A stretch of 64,000 nt of DNA from Saccharomonospora amisosensis. GTDB taxonomy: Bacteria > Actinomycetota > Actinomycetes > Mycobacteriales > Pseudonocardiaceae. Below, piece after piece: positions 1 through 8,759 of this stretch. The notes beneath the pieces were generated by a model. That model ran no database searches, was not told the origin of the DNA, and saw nothing but the letters and a program-made list of their open reading frames with translations. Position numbers and translations under genes: made by a program. Numbering within the stretch: the stretch's first letter is position 1; each line of letters opens with the position of its first letter. The DNA lies in the NCBI RefSeq assembly GCF_011761185.1, contig NZ_JAAOYM010000001.1, positions 2,170,001 to 2,234,000 on the forward strand, in the 5' to 3' direction.

Positions 1-192
1 GCGAAGAACTCCGCGGTCGAGACCGCCGAATGGGTGCTCAACGAGGCGGTGCAACTGCACGGCGGGTTGGGTTACCTTCGGGAGTCCGAAGTGGAGCGGC
101 ACTACCGCGACGTACGCATCCTCGGAATCGGCGGGGGAACCAACGAGATCCTCGCCGGGCTCGCAGCGAAACTACTGGGGTACACCGCATGA
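1..192 (+). CDS. Acyl-CoA dehydrogenase, C-terminal fragment (5' end outside window)
   Basis: Only the last 63 codons are present; the reading frame is open to the window edge and stops at 190-192. The visible part has the C-terminal acyl-CoA dehydrogenase signature: QLHGGLGYLRE, then GGGTNEILAGLAAKLLG, the region that carries FAD and dimer contacts in this family. Its stop overlaps the ATG of the carboxyltransferase gene (ATGA), so it belongs to the same operon. It probably supplies the alpha,beta-unsaturated acyl-CoA that the carboxylase acts on, as isovaleryl-CoA dehydrogenase does before methylcrotonyl-CoA carboxylase. The substrate cannot be read from a fragment. Confidence 0.85.
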   Translation, partial: AKNSAVETAEWVLNEAVQLHGGLGYLRESEVERHYRDVRILGIGGGTNEILAGLAAKLLGYTA

Positions 193-1796
193 CCACGCTG
201 CGCTCCACACTGGACACCTCGGGCGAGGAGTACACCGCCTACCGCGAGGCCATGCTCGCCAAGCTCGCGGAAGTGGAGGCCGAGCACGCCAAGGCCGCGG
301 CGGGTGGGGGCGAGAAGTACGTCACCCGGCACCGCGAGCGGGGCAAGCTGACGGTGCGCGAGCGGATCGAACTGCTGCTCGACGAGGACTCCCCGTTCCT
401 GGAGCTGTCCCCGCTCGCCGGGTGGGGCAGCGACTTCCAGGTGGGCGCCAGCGTCGTGACCGGGATCGGCGTCGTGTCCGGTGTGGAGTGTGTCGTCATC
501 GGCAACGACCCGACAGTACGAGGCGGCGCGAGCAACCCGTGGACGGTGCGAAAGATCTTCCGCGCGTCCGACATCGCGCTGCAAAACCGGCTTCCGGTGA
601 TCAACCTGGTCGAGTCCGGCGGTGCGGACCTGCCGACGCAGAAGGAGATCTTCATCCCGGGCGGGCGGCTGTTCCGCGACCTGACCAGGCTCTCGGCAGC
701 CGGTATCCCCACGATCGCGCTCGTCTTCGGCAACTCCACCGCAGGTGGGGCGTACGTGCCCGGCATGTCCGACTACGTGGTGATGATCGAGGAACGCTCG
801 AAGGTGTTCCTCGGTGGCCCGCCACTGGTGAAGATGGCGACCGGCGAGGAGTCCGACGACGAGTCCCTCGGTGGCGCGCGGATGCACGCCCGCACGTCGG
901 GGCTGGCCGACTACCTCGCCCGCGACGAGCCTGACGCGATCCGCCTCGGCAGGCGGATCGTGAGCAGGCTCAACTGGCGCAAGCACGGCCCCGCTCCCAC
1001 CGAGGTGGCGCCGCCGCGCTACGCCGAGGACGAACTGCTCGGTGTGGTGCCCGATGGGCTGAAGGTGCCGTTCGACCCGCGTGAGGTGCTGGCCCGTGTG
1101 GTGGACGGTTCGGAGTTCGACGAGTTCAAACCGCTGTACGGCACCAGCCTGGTCACCGGTTGGGCACGCGTGCACGGCTATCCCATCGGCGTGCTCGCCA
1201 ACGCACAGGGCGTGCTGTTCAGCGAGGAGTCGCAGAAGGCCACCCAGTTCATCCAGCTGGCCAACCAGACCGACACTCCGCTGCTGTTCCTGCACAACAC
1301 CACCGGCTACATGGTCGGAAAGGACTACGAGCAGGGCGGCATCATCAAGCACGGCGCGATGATGATCAACGCGGTGTCCAACAGCAAGGTGCCGCACATC
1401 TCGATCCTCATCGGAGCCTCCTACGGTGCGGGGCACTACGGCATGTGCGGGCGCGCCTACGACCCCCGCTTCCTGTTCGCCTGGCCCAGCGCCAAGTCGG
1501 CGGTGATGGGGCCGCAGCAACTGGCGGGGGTGCTGTCCATCGTGGCCAGGGCCGCGAGCCAGTCGCGCGGCCAGCCGTACGACGAGGAGGGCGACGCCGC
1601 CATGCGGGCCGCCGTCGAGGCGCAGGTGGAGGCCGAGTCGCTGCCGATGTTCCTTTCCGGACGGCTCTACGACGACGGGGTGATCGACCCCAGGGACACC
1701 AGGACCGTGCTCGGGCTGTGCCTTTCGGCCATCCACACCAACCCCGTACGCGGTGCCCAGTTCGACGGCACCGGCTTCGGCGTCTTCCGGATGTGA
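189..1796 (+). CDS. Biotin-dependent acyl-CoA carboxylase, carboxyltransferase (beta) subunit
   Basis: The 535-residue protein transfers CO2 from carboxybiotin to an acyl-CoA. The full-length carboxyltransferase fold is recognisable: an N-terminal half with NSTAGGAYVPGMSDY near residues 180-195, and a C-terminal half with GASYGAGHYGMCGRAYD near 407-423. The length matches methylcrotonyl/geranyl-CoA carboxylase beta subunits. The ATG at 189 was chosen because it overlaps the previous stop by four bases; the open frame extends upstream, but that stretch overlaps the dehydrogenase coding sequence. The alpha subunit follows 11 bases downstream. An acyl-CoA dehydrogenase on each side favours leucine or acyclic-terpene type catabolism (methylcrotonyl- or geranyl-CoA) over fatty acid synthesis, but the substrate is an inference. 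Confidence 0.92.
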   Translation: MTTLRSTLDTSGEEYTAYREAMLAKLAEVEAEHAKAAAGGGEKYVTRHRERGKLTVRERIELLLDEDSPFLELSPLAGWGSDFQVGASVVTGIGVVSGVECVVIGNDPTVRGGASNPWTVRKIFRASDIALQNRLPVINLVESGGADLPTQKEIFIPGGRLFRDLTRLSAAGIPTIALVFGNSTAGGAYVPGMSDYVVMIEERSKVFLGGPPLVKMATGEESDDESLGGARMHARTSGLADYLARDEPDAIRLGRRIVSRLNWRKHGPAPTEVAPPRYAEDELLGVVPDGLKVPFDPREVLARVVDGSEFDEFKPLYGTSLVTGWARVHGYPIGVLANAQGVLFSEESQKATQFIQLANQTDTPLLFLHNTTGYMVGKDYEQGGIIKHGAMMINAVSNSKVPHISILIGASYGAGHYGMCGRAYDPRFLFAWPSAKSAVMGPQQLAGVLSIVARAASQSRGQPYDEEGDAAMRAAVEAQVEAESLPMFLSGRLYDDGVIDPRDTRTVLGLCLSAIHTNPVRGAQFDGTGFGVFRM

Positions 1797-1807
1797 GGGG
1801 CGGCTGC

Positions 1808-3778
1808 GTGACCACCGTGATCGAGAACCTGCTCGTCGCCAACCGGGGCGAGATCGCGCTGCGGATCTTCCGCTCCTGCCGCGACGCCGGTATCGGCACC
1901 GTCGCCGTGTACTCCGACGCCGACGCCGCGGCACCGCATGTCGAGGCCGCCGACGCGGCGATCCGGTTGCCCGGCGACGCACCGGCACAGACCTACCTGC
2001 GTGCCGACGCCATCGTGGCGGCGGCCACCTCGGCCGGTGCGGACGCGGTGCACCCCGGCTACGGCTTCCTATCCGAGAACGCCGACTTCGCCCGCGCGGT
2101 TACCGGTGCCGGGCTGACCTGGGTGGGGCCGCCGGCCGAAGCCATCGAGGCGATGGGCTCGAAGGTCGAGGCCAAACGAATCATGGCCGACGCCGGAGTG
2201 CCGGTGCTGCCCGAACTCGACCCGCGCGAGGTCACCGAGTCCGACCTGCCCGTGCTGGTGAAGGCATCCGCCGGTGGCGGCGGCCGTGGCATGCGCGTGG
2301 TGCGCGAGCTGCGCGAACTGGAATCGGCCGTGGACAGTGCCAGTGCCGAGGCCGCGTCGGCGTTCGGCGACCCCACCGTGTTCTGCGAGCGCTACCTCGA
2401 AACTGGCAGGCACATCGAGGTGCAGCTCATGGCCGACACCCACGGCACGGTGTGGGCGGTGGGCGAGCGGGAGTGTTCGATCCAGCGCAGGCACCAGAAG
2501 GTGGTCGAGGAGGCGCCCTCACCGCTGGTGGACGACGCCATGCGGCAGCGGCTGTTCGAGGCCGCCCGCGCGGCTGCCCGTGCCATCGGTTACGTCGGCG
2601 CCGGCACGGTGGAGTTCCTCGCCACGCCCAGCGGCGAGTTCCACTTCCTGGAGATGAACACCCGGCTGCAGGTGGAACACCCGGTCACCGAATGCACCAC
2701 CGGGACGGACCTGGTGGAACTGCAACTGCGGATCGCGCAGGGACACGCACTGCCGAGCGAGCCACCCGCACCGAGCGGGCACGCCATCGAGGTGCGGCTC
2801 TACGCCGAGGACCCGGCGCAGGGGTGGACCCCGAGAAGCGGGCCGCTGCACCGGTTCGCGGTGCCCGGCGTCACCGCCGAGTTCGCCGTGCCCTCGCGCC
2901 ACGGCATCCGGCTCGACAGCGGGGTCACCGACGGCACCGTGGTGAGCGTGCACTACGACCCGATGCTGGCGAAGGTCATCGCGTGGGGCCCGGACCGGCG
3001 GTCCACGGCGAGGATGCTCGCGGCAGCGCTGGCGAAGGCCCGCGTCCACGGGGTCGGCACCAACCGCGACCTGCTGGTGAACGTGCTGCGGCATCCGGCC
3101 TTCCTCGAAGGTGACACCGACACCGCCTTCCTCGACCGGCACGGCATCGACACGCTGTCGGCCCCGCTGGCCGACGAACGCGCGGTGCGCCTTTCGTCGC
3201 TGGCCGCCGCGCTGGCCGACGCGGCACGCAACCGCGCCGAGGCTGGCGTGCTCGGCGGGTTGCCGAGCGGGTGGCGCAATGTCGCCGCCCCGCCGCAGCG
3301 CAAGTCCTACACCGCCAGCGACGGTAGCCACCACGAGGTGCGCTACCGGTTGGGCCGCGACGGGCTGTGGAGTCCGGACTTCACCGACGTCACGCTGGTC
3401 GGGGCGAAGCCCGAGCGGGTCGTGCTGGAGATCGCGGGTGTGCGCCGGAGGTTCGACGTCGCGCGCTATCCCGGACTCGTCACGGTGGACTCGCCGCTGG
3501 GTCCGGTGAGCCTGGCGCCGGTGCCGCGCTTCACCGACCCCGACGCCGAACTGGCCGCCGGATCGCTGGTCGCGCCGATGCCGGGAACCGTGGTGCGCGT
3601 CGCCGTTTCGCAGGGCGAACGGGTACGCGCGGGGGAAGCGCTGCTGTTCCTGGAGGCCATGAAGATGGAGCACCGCATCGCCGCGCCCGCGGACGGTGTG
3701 GTGGCACAACTGCCCGTGTCCGTGGGCCAGCAGGTCGAACTCGGCGCCGTGCTCGCCGTCGTCAACACAGAGGAGTGA
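1808..3778 (+). CDS. Biotin carboxylase/biotin carboxyl carrier (alpha) subunit of acyl-CoA carboxylase
   Basis: This is a 656-residue fused alpha subunit that charges biotin with bicarbonate using ATP and carries it to the beta subunit. Seen: an N-terminal biotin carboxylase domain (LLVANRGEIALRIFR at the start, KASAGGGGRGMRVV ATP-grasp glycine loop, FLEMNTRLQVEHPVTE), then a linker, then a C-terminal biotinyl domain with EAMKM, so the biotinylated residue should be Lys619. The GTG at 1808 is the natural start directly before the conserved N-terminus. Length and order match methylcrotonyl-CoA/propionyl-CoA carboxylase alpha chains. The gene lies between the beta subunit and a second acyl-CoA dehydrogenase in one transcription unit. 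Confidence 0.93.
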   Translation: MTTVIENLLVANRGEIALRIFRSCRDAGIGTVAVYSDADAAAPHVEAADAAIRLPGDAPAQTYLRADAIVAAATSAGADAVHPGYGFLSENADFARAVTGAGLTWVGPPAEAIEAMGSKVEAKRIMADAGVPVLPELDPREVTESDLPVLVKASAGGGGRGMRVVRELRELESAVDSASAEAASAFGDPTVFCERYLETGRHIEVQLMADTHGTVWAVGERECSIQRRHQKVVEEAPSPLVDDAMRQRLFEAARAAARAIGYVGAGTVEFLATPSGEFHFLEMNTRLQVEHPVTECTTGTDLVELQLRIAQGHALPSEPPAPSGHAIEVRLYAEDPAQGWTPRSGPLHRFAVPGVTAEFAVPSRHGIRLDSGVTDGTVVSVHYDPMLAKVIAWGPDRRSTARMLAAALAKARVHGVGTNRDLLVNVLRHPAFLEGDTDTAFLDRHGIDTLSAPLADERAVRLSSLAAALADAARNRAEAGVLGGLPSGWRNVAAPPQRKSYTASDGSHHEVRYRLGRDGLWSPDFTDVTLVGAKPERVVLEIAGVRRRFDVARYPGLVTVDSPLGPVSLAPVPRFTDPDAELAAGSLVAPMPGTVVRVAVSQGERVRAGEALLFLEAMKMEHRIAAPADGVVAQLPVSVGQQVELGAVLAVVNTEE

Positions 3779-3780
3779 AC

Positions 3781-4938
3781 GTGAATTTCGTCGAGGCACC
3801 CGAACGGCAGGCGCTGCGTGAGGCGGTGGCCGAGCTGGCGGGCAAGTACGGCCACGAGTACTACCGCGACAAGGCTCGCAGCGGGGGGCACACCAGCGAG
3901 CTGTGGGACGAGGCGGGCAGGCTGGGCTACCTCGGCGTGAGCGTTCCCGAGGAGTACGGCGGCGGGGGAGCGGGCATCGGGGACCTCGCGGCCGTGTGTG
4001 AGGAGTTCTGCGCCGCGGGCACCCCGATGCTGCTGATGGTCGTCTCGCCCGCCATCTGCGCCACCGTCATCGCGCGGTTCGGCACCGATGAGCAGAAGCG
4101 GCGCTGGCTTCCCGGGTTCGCCGACGGAAGCGTGCGGATGTCGTTCGCCATCACGGAACCCGACGCGGGCTCAAACGCCCACCGCATCACCACCACCGCG
4201 CGCCGCGACGGCGGCGACTGGATTCTCAACGGGCGCAAGGTGTTCATCTCCGGCGTGGACGAGGCCGACGCGGTGCTCGTGGTCGGCCGCACCGAGGACG
4301 CCAGGACCGGCAACCTCAAGCCCGCGCTGTACATCGTGCCCACCGATACCCCCGGGTTCGAGTACCGGCGAATCGAGATGGACCTGGTGTCGGCCGACAA
4401 CCAGTTCGGCCTGTTCCTCGACGACGTTCGGCTGCCCGCCGACGCGCTCGTCGGCTCCGAGGACGCCGCCATCGCCCAGCTGTTCGCCGGGCTCAACCCC
4501 GAGCGCATCATGGGCGCCTCGTTCTCGGTGGGCATCGCGCGTTACGCGCTGGACAAGGGCGTGGCCTACGCCAAGCAGCGCAGTGTCTTCGGTGCGCCGA
4601 TCGGTTCCCACCAGGGCCTCGCGCATCCGCTGGCGCAGGTGAAGATCGAGCTGGAATTGGCGAAGCTGATGACCCAGAAGGCCGCCGCACTGTACGACTC
4701 CGGCAACGACTTCGGCGCGGGTGAGGCGGCCAACATGGCGAAGTACGCGGCGGCCGAGGCCGCGATCCGCGCGGTCGACCAGGCGGTGCAGGTGCACGGC
4801 GGTAACGGGCTGGCATCGGAGTACGGGCTGGGCACGCTGCTCGCCGCCGTCCGCGTCGGTCGCATCGCCCCGGTGAGCAGGGAGATGGTGCTGAACTTCG
4901 TGGCGCAGCACAGCCTCGGCCTGCCGAAGTCCTACTGA
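3781..4938 (+). CDS. Acyl-CoA dehydrogenase family flavoprotein
   Basis: The 385-residue protein has the complete acyl-CoA dehydrogenase layout: a helical N-terminal domain, the beta domain with FAITEPDAGSNAHRI and ILNGRKVFISG, and a C-terminal helical domain ending QVHGGNGLASEYGLG. The family oxidises acyl-CoA thioesters at the alpha-beta bond using FAD and passes electrons to ETF. GTG 3781 has AGGAG five bases upstream; an in-frame GTG at 3775 overlaps the previous stop and is less likely. It is the fourth gene of the carboxylase operon. Together with the dehydrogenase at the left edge it gives two non-identical dehydrogenases in one catabolic operon. Substrate unknown. Confidence 0.9.
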   Translation: MNFVEAPERQALREAVAELAGKYGHEYYRDKARSGGHTSELWDEAGRLGYLGVSVPEEYGGGGAGIGDLAAVCEEFCAAGTPMLLMVVSPAICATVIARFGTDEQKRRWLPGFADGSVRMSFAITEPDAGSNAHRITTTARRDGGDWILNGRKVFISGVDEADAVLVVGRTEDARTGNLKPALYIVPTDTPGFEYRRIEMDLVSADNQFGLFLDDVRLPADALVGSEDAAIAQLFAGLNPERIMGASFSVGIARYALDKGVAYAKQRSVFGAPIGSHQGLAHPLAQVKIELELAKLMTQKAAALYDSGNDFGAGEAANMAKYAAAEAAIRAVDQAVQVHGGNGLASEYGLGTLLAAVRVGRIAPVSREMVLNFVAQHSLGLPKSY

Positions 4939-4957
4939 GCAACAAGGGAGCATGACC

Positions 4958-5800
4958 ATGACGACACTGGCCGGAAAGACCCTGATCATGTCGGGCGGCA
5001 GCCGGGGCATCGGCGAGGCCATCGCCGTGCGCGCGGCGCGCGACGGTGCCAACGTGGCGCTGCTGGCCAAGACCGCCGAGCCGCACCCGAAGCTGCCCGG
5101 CACGGTCTACACCGCCGCCAAGGCGGTCGAGCAGGCGGGTGGCCACGCGCTGCCGATCGTCGGTGACGTGCGCGACGACGAGACCGTCGCCGCGGCGGTG
5201 CAGCGCACGGTCGAGCAGTTCGGCGGTCTGGACATCGTGGTGAACAACGCCAGCGCCATCGACCTCACCGGCTCCGAGCACATCCCGATGAAGCGCTACG
5301 ACCTGATGCAGGACATCAACGCGCGCGGGTCGTTCCTGCTGTCGCGAACGGCCATCCCGCACCTGCGAGCCGCGGCCAACCCGCACATCCTCACGCTGTC
5401 ACCGCCGATCCGGCTGGAGCCGAAGTGGTTCGAGGCGGGGCATCTCGCGTACAGCATCGCGAAGTACTCGATGAGCCTGGTCACGGTGGGTCTCGCCGCC
5501 GAGTTGCGTGGCGACGGCATCGCGGCCAACTCGCTGTGGCCACGCACCACCATCGACACGGCCGCCATCCGCAACGTGGTCGGCGCCGAGCTGTCCAGCC
5601 GGTCACGCAGCCCCGAGATCATGGCCGATGCGGCTCACGCGATCCTGATCAAGCCCAGCCGCGAGGTGAGCGGCAATTTCTTCATCGACGACGAGGTACT
5701 CGCCTCCGTCGGCGTCACCGACCTGGCGAAGTACCGGCTGTGTGAGCGGGAGGAAGACCTGCAGCTCGACTTCTGGGTTGATCCCGCCGATGGCGCGTGA
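4958..5800 (+). CDS. Short-chain dehydrogenase/reductase of the HSDL2/AtuB-like type
   Basis: This is a 280-residue NAD(P)-dependent SDR. The glycine motif is SGGSRGIG near the N-terminus, followed by NNAS and the catalytic YSIAK motif. The stretch AKTAEPHPKLPGTVYTAA is typical of the HSDL2 / citronellol-dehydrogenase-like group, fitting a role in oxidising a hydroxy or alcohol intermediate of the same pathway. The ATG at 4958 was preferred over 4952 because AAGGGAG ends seven bases before it, while 4952 leaves only one base. The regulator that follows overlaps its last 11 bases. Confidence 0.88.
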   Translation: MTTLAGKTLIMSGGSRGIGEAIAVRAARDGANVALLAKTAEPHPKLPGTVYTAAKAVEQAGGHALPIVGDVRDDETVAAAVQRTVEQFGGLDIVVNNASAIDLTGSEHIPMKRYDLMQDINARGSFLLSRTAIPHLRAAANPHILTLSPPIRLEPKWFEAGHLAYSIAKYSMSLVTVGLAAELRGDGIAANSLWPRTTIDTAAIRNVVGAELSSRSRSPEIMADAAHAILIKPSREVSGNFFIDDEVLASVGVTDLAKYRLCEREEDLQLDFWVDPADGA

Positions 5801-6407
5801 GCCGAGGCAGGAACGCAGCAGAACCACCCGACGGAGGCTGGTGGACGCCGCCGTCGAGTGTCTGGCCGAGTTGGGCTGGAACGGCACCACGGTCGGCGTG
5901 ATCGCGGAGCGGGCCGGGGTGTCGCGCGGCGCGGCCCAACACCACTTCCCGACCAGGGAGCAGCTGGTCGTCGCCGCCGTGGAGTTCCTCACCGAGGAGC
6001 AGATCGCCGAGCTGCGCGAGCAGGCGGCGGCGCTGCCGGAGGGCCCTTCCCGGGCCGGTCCGGTCGCGCGGATGTTGCTGAATCTCTACACCGGGCCGAA
6101 GTTCCGTGCCGCGCTGCACCTGTGGGTGGCCGCCTCCACCGATGACGCGTTGCGCGCGATCCTGGCGCCGCTGGAAGCGCAGGTCGGCAGGGAGGCGCAT
6201 CGGATGGCGGTCGAGTTGCTCGGTGTCGACGAGTCACGGCAGGGCGTGCGGGAGATCGTGCAGGCCACCCTCGACCTCGCCCGTGGCCTGGGGCTGGCGA
6301 ACCTGCTGACCGACGACACCAAGCGGCGGGAGCAGATCGCACGGCAGTGGGCCACCCTGCTGGAGCCGATGGTGGCCGAGGGGTCCGGCAGCGCCGCCGC
6401 CCGGTGA
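5790..6407 (+). CDS. TetR family transcriptional regulator, last gene of the carboxylase operon
   Basis: The 205-residue protein has an N-terminal TetR helix-turn-helix (TVGVIAERAGVSRGAAQHHFPTREQL, in two parts) and a helical ligand-binding domain. ATG 5790 starts before the stop of the SDR, an 11-base overlap, so it is translated from the same mRNA and is the likely local regulator of the operon, probably sensing an acyl-CoA intermediate. Its operator would lie upstream of the window. It is a different TetR from the one encoded at 6566-7180: they converge and share only the general fold. Confidence 0.88.
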   Translation: MAREPRQERSRTTRRRLVDAAVECLAELGWNGTTVGVIAERAGVSRGAAQHHFPTREQLVVAAVEFLTEEQIAELREQAAALPEGPSRAGPVARMLLNLYTGPKFRAALHLWVAASTDDALRAILAPLEAQVGREAHRMAVELLGVDESRQGVREIVQATLDLARGLGLANLLTDDTKRREQIARQWATLLEPMVAEGSGSAAAR

Positions 6408-6419
6408 ACGCCTACGCGC

Positions 6420-6485
6420 ACTCGCGAACGCAGAACTCGTGGGCGGGAGCGGGGGACTCGCGGGCAGGAACGGGGGACTCGCGCG
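6420..6485. repeat. Copy A of a 21-nt intergenic tandem repeat
   Basis: Between two convergent tetR genes lies a GC-rich element made of the unit ACTCGCGGGCAGGAACGGGG plus one G, repeated with small changes and led by GAACGCAGAACTCG. The same element occurs at 19477-19552, 46336-46395 and 46950-47008, in both orientations and always outside genes. No protein is encoded and there is no terminal dyad typical of a terminator. Confidence 0.75.
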
Positions 6486-6501
6486 GGGGTGGCGTGACGG
6501 G

Positions 6502-6515
6502 TGAGCGAGCGCTTA
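6502..6515. promoter_or_regulatory. Variant of the TAAGCG-N2-CGCTTA operator between convergent genes
   Basis: TGAGCGAGCGCTTA differs by one base from the operator at 7191-7204. It is followed by a start-like ATG at 6518 and by AGGAGG before further start codons (6543 onward), yet no plus-strand gene follows, because the minus-strand tetR gene ends at 6566. It looks like the promoter region of a lost or truncated gene. Weak evidence. Confidence 0.4.
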
Positions 6516-6565
6516 GTATGTTGCGGCGTCAGCGTCGCCGGGCAGGAGGTGAGTGTGAGTCGCGG

Positions 6566-7180
6566 TCAGTCGACCTTCGCCCCCAGCATTCGCAACGCGA
6601 GCTCGCCGTATTCCTCGCCGAGGACCGCGGGCGCCTTGCGCGCCCGCTCGGAATACCAGCGCGCGACATCGATGCCCAGCGACAGTACCGCCCGCGCCGC
6701 CGTGCCCGGGTCGGCGACGGTGAAGTCGCCCGACTCCATTCCGCGCACCACGAGGTCGCGCATGATCCGCTCGATACCGCGCCGCAGATCCGCGACCACC
6801 TCGAACTCCTTCTCGGGCAACGCCTGCAGTTCGTACTGCACCACCCTTGCGACGGTGTGCCGCCGGGCATGCCAGGTAACGAACCGCTCCACGATCAGGC
6901 GGACGCCCTCGACCGGTGAGTCCGCCTCCTCGGCGGCCTCCCGCACGAGTGCCAACGCCTGCTGGTGCCCGTTGCGGCTGATCTCGAACAGCAGCGCCGC
7001 CTTGGAAGGGAAGTGGACGTACAGCGCGGCCGGGCTCATGCCCGCGCCACTGGCGATGTCGCGGGTGGTGGTGGCGTGGTAGCCGCGCCGCGCGAACGAC
7101 TCGACCCCGGCCAGCATCAACCTGCGTGCCGCCTCCGGCTGGACGTCGGGCCACAAGTCGGCCGACAGGGACATCGTCAT
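6566..7180 (-). CDS. TetR family transcriptional regulator
   Basis: The 204-residue protein has a clear TetR helix-turn-helix (TTTRDIASGAGMSPAALY, HFPSKAALL) and a C-terminal ligand domain. The ATG at 7180 lies six bases after a TACAAT -10 element (7187-7192, minus strand), so the transcript is probably leaderless. That -10 sits inside the palindrome at 7191-7204, which implies autorepression. The gene is divergent from the SDR/SDR/phosphotriesterase operon. The same palindrome precedes the fabG-like operon at 17340, so this regulator may control both. The ligand is unknown; acyl-CoA is plausible from context. Confidence 0.9.
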   Translation of the reverse strand: MTMSLSADLWPDVQPEAARRLMLAGVESFARRGYHATTTRDIASGAGMSPAALYVHFPSKAALLFEISRNGHQQALALVREAAEEADSPVEGVRLIVERFVTWHARRHTVARVVQYELQALPEKEFEVVADLRRGIERIMRDLVVRGMESGDFTVADPGTAARAVLSLGIDVARWYSERARKAPAVLGEEYGELALRMLGAKVD

Positions 7181-7190
7181 GCGAGGATTG

Positions 7191-7204
7191 TAAGCGAGCG
7201 CTTA
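7191..7204. promoter_or_regulatory. Palindromic TetR operator in the divergent promoter region
   Basis: TAAGCGAGCGCTTA has perfect 6-base arms around AG. It lies between the tetR start at 7180 and the SDR start at 7225 and touches the tetR -10 element. A near-identical site, TAAGCGTTCGCTTA, is at 17360-17373. Confidence 0.75.
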
Positions 7205-7224
7205 GCGTGGATTGGAGAAACACG

Positions 7225-7977
7225 GTGAATTCCCTCAAGGGCCGCGTGGCCATTGTGACAGGCGCCAGCCGTGGCATCGGACTCGGTGTGGCCCACGCGC
7301 TTGTCGAGGCGGGCGCCAAGGTCTGCATCACGGCGCGCAAGCCAGAGCCGCTCGCTGACGCCGTCGAACAGCTCGGCGGTGACGCGGTCGCGATCGGGGT
7401 GCCGGGCAAGGCCGACGACCCCGAGCATCAGGATCAGGCCGTCGCCCGCACCGTGGAAACGTTCGGCAGCCTGGACCTGCTGGTCAACAACACCGGCATC
7501 AACCCGATCTACGGCCCGATGATCGACGTCGACATCGATGCGGCGGCAAAGATCTTCGCGGTGAACGTGCTGGCCCCGCTGGCGTGGACCCGCAAGGCGC
7601 GCGAGGCGTGGATGGGCGAGCACGGCGGCGCGGTGGTCAACGTCGCCTCCATCGCCGGACTGCGCACCTCGCCCGGTATCGGCATGTACGGGGTCTCCAA
7701 GGCGGCGCTGATCCGGCTGACCACCGAACTGGCGGCCGAACTCGCGCCCACGATCAGGGTGAACGCGGTGGCGCCAGCGGTGGTGAAGACCAAGTTCGCG
7801 ACCGCGCTGTACGAGAACCGCGAGGACGAGGTCGCCTCGGCCTACCCGATGAAGCGGCTGGGGATTCCCGAGGACGTCGCGGGCGCGGTGGCGTTCCTGC
7901 TGTCGGACCGGGCGAGCTGGATCACCGGGCAGACGCTCGTCATCGACGGCGGCAGCACGCTCGGCGGTGGGTTGTGA
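7225..7977 (+). CDS. SDR family oxidoreductase (FabG-like)
   Basis: A 250-residue classical SDR: TGASRGIG cofactor motif, NNTG, catalytic Ser in VNVASIAG and YGVSK, ending with the INGQ-like segment WITGQTLVIDGG. The GTG at 7225 was chosen for GGAG seven bases upstream; an in-frame GTG at 7207 falls next to the operator. It is the first gene of an operon with a second SDR (GTGA overlap) and a phosphotriesterase-family gene. It probably reduces or oxidises a keto/hydroxy acyl or alcohol intermediate; the substrate cannot be told. Confidence 0.88.
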   Translation: MNSLKGRVAIVTGASRGIGLGVAHALVEAGAKVCITARKPEPLADAVEQLGGDAVAIGVPGKADDPEHQDQAVARTVETFGSLDLLVNNTGINPIYGPMIDVDIDAAAKIFAVNVLAPLAWTRKAREAWMGEHGGAVVNVASIAGLRTSPGIGMYGVSKAALIRLTTELAAELAPTIRVNAVAPAVVKTKFATALYENREDEVASAYPMKRLGIPEDVAGAVAFLLSDRASWITGQTLVIDGGSTLGGGL

Positions 7978-8759
7978 GCTTCGACTTCTCCGGCGCCGGT
8001 GTGGTGATCACCGGTGCCGGTGGTGGCATCGGCGCCGCGCTGGCCCGCCGCTTCGCCGGTGAGGGTGCGCGTGTCGTGGTTGCCGACCTCGACGGCGACG
8101 CCGCCCGTGCGGTGGCGGCCGAGGTGGGAGGCACGGCCTTCGCGGGTGACGTCGCGAGCGAGCACGGCGCGCGGGCGTTGATCACCGAGGCGCGGCGGGT
8201 ACTGGGCGAGATCGACCTGTTCTGCGCCAACGCGGGTGTGGCCGTGCACGGCGGGCCGGAGGCCGGCGAGGAGGCGTGGGCGCGTTCGTGGGAGGTCAAC
8301 GTGATGGCCCACGTGCGTGCCGCCAGGCTGTTGCTGCCCGCGTGGCTGGAGCGAGGCAGGGGCCACTTTCTGGCCACGGCGTCGGCGGCCGGGCTGCTCA
8401 CCAATCTCGGGTCGGCACCGTACTCGGTCAGCAAGCACGCCACCGTGGCGTTCGCGGAGTGGCTTCACGCCACGTACCGGCATCGGGGCATCACCGTGCA
8501 GGCGGTGTGCCCGCAGGGTGTACGGACCCGGATGCTGGCGGACGCGGGTAGGGGCGGCGACCTCATCATGGGCGCGGGCGCGATCGAGCCGGAGCAGGTG
8601 GCCGAAAGCTGTGTCGCGGGCCTGCGGGACGGCGGCTTCCTGATCCTGCCGCACCCGGAGGTGGCCGACTACTACGCCACCCGTGCCACCCAGACCGATC
8701 GCTGGCTCGCCGGGATGAACAAGCTGCAGCGAAAGGTTGAGCAGGCGCTGGGGGAGTGA
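7974..8759 (+). CDS. SDR family oxidoreductase
   Basis: A 261-residue SDR with TGAGGGIG nucleotide-binding motif, NAG, the catalytic ATASAAG serine segment and YSVSKHA. GTG 7974 overlaps the stop of the previous SDR by four bases, so the two are translationally coupled. It differs clearly from its neighbour, so this is not a recent duplication. The C-terminal extension (DYYATRATQTDRWLAGMNKL) is seen in SDRs grouped with acyl-CoA and steroid catabolic genes. Substrate unknown. Confidence 0.87.
   Translation: MSFDFSGAGVVITGAGGGIGAALARRFAGEGARVVVADLDGDAARAVAAEVGGTAFAGDVASEHGARALITEARRVLGEIDLFCANAGVAVHGGPEAGEEAWARSWEVNVMAHVRAARLLLPAWLERGRGHFLATASAAGLLTNLGSAPYSVSKHATVAFAEWLHATYRHRGITVQAVCPQGVRTRMLADAGRGGDLIMGAGAIEPEQVAESCVAGLRDGGFLILPHPEVADYYATRATQTDRWLAGMNKLQRKVEQALGE

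Noticed and set aside
6501-7082. Plus-strand gene opposite the tetR at 6566-7180
   Set aside because: It is antisense to a clear TetR protein, and its translation has no family motif; GC-rich DNA gives long antisense frames. Only the upstream signals are kept as an observation.
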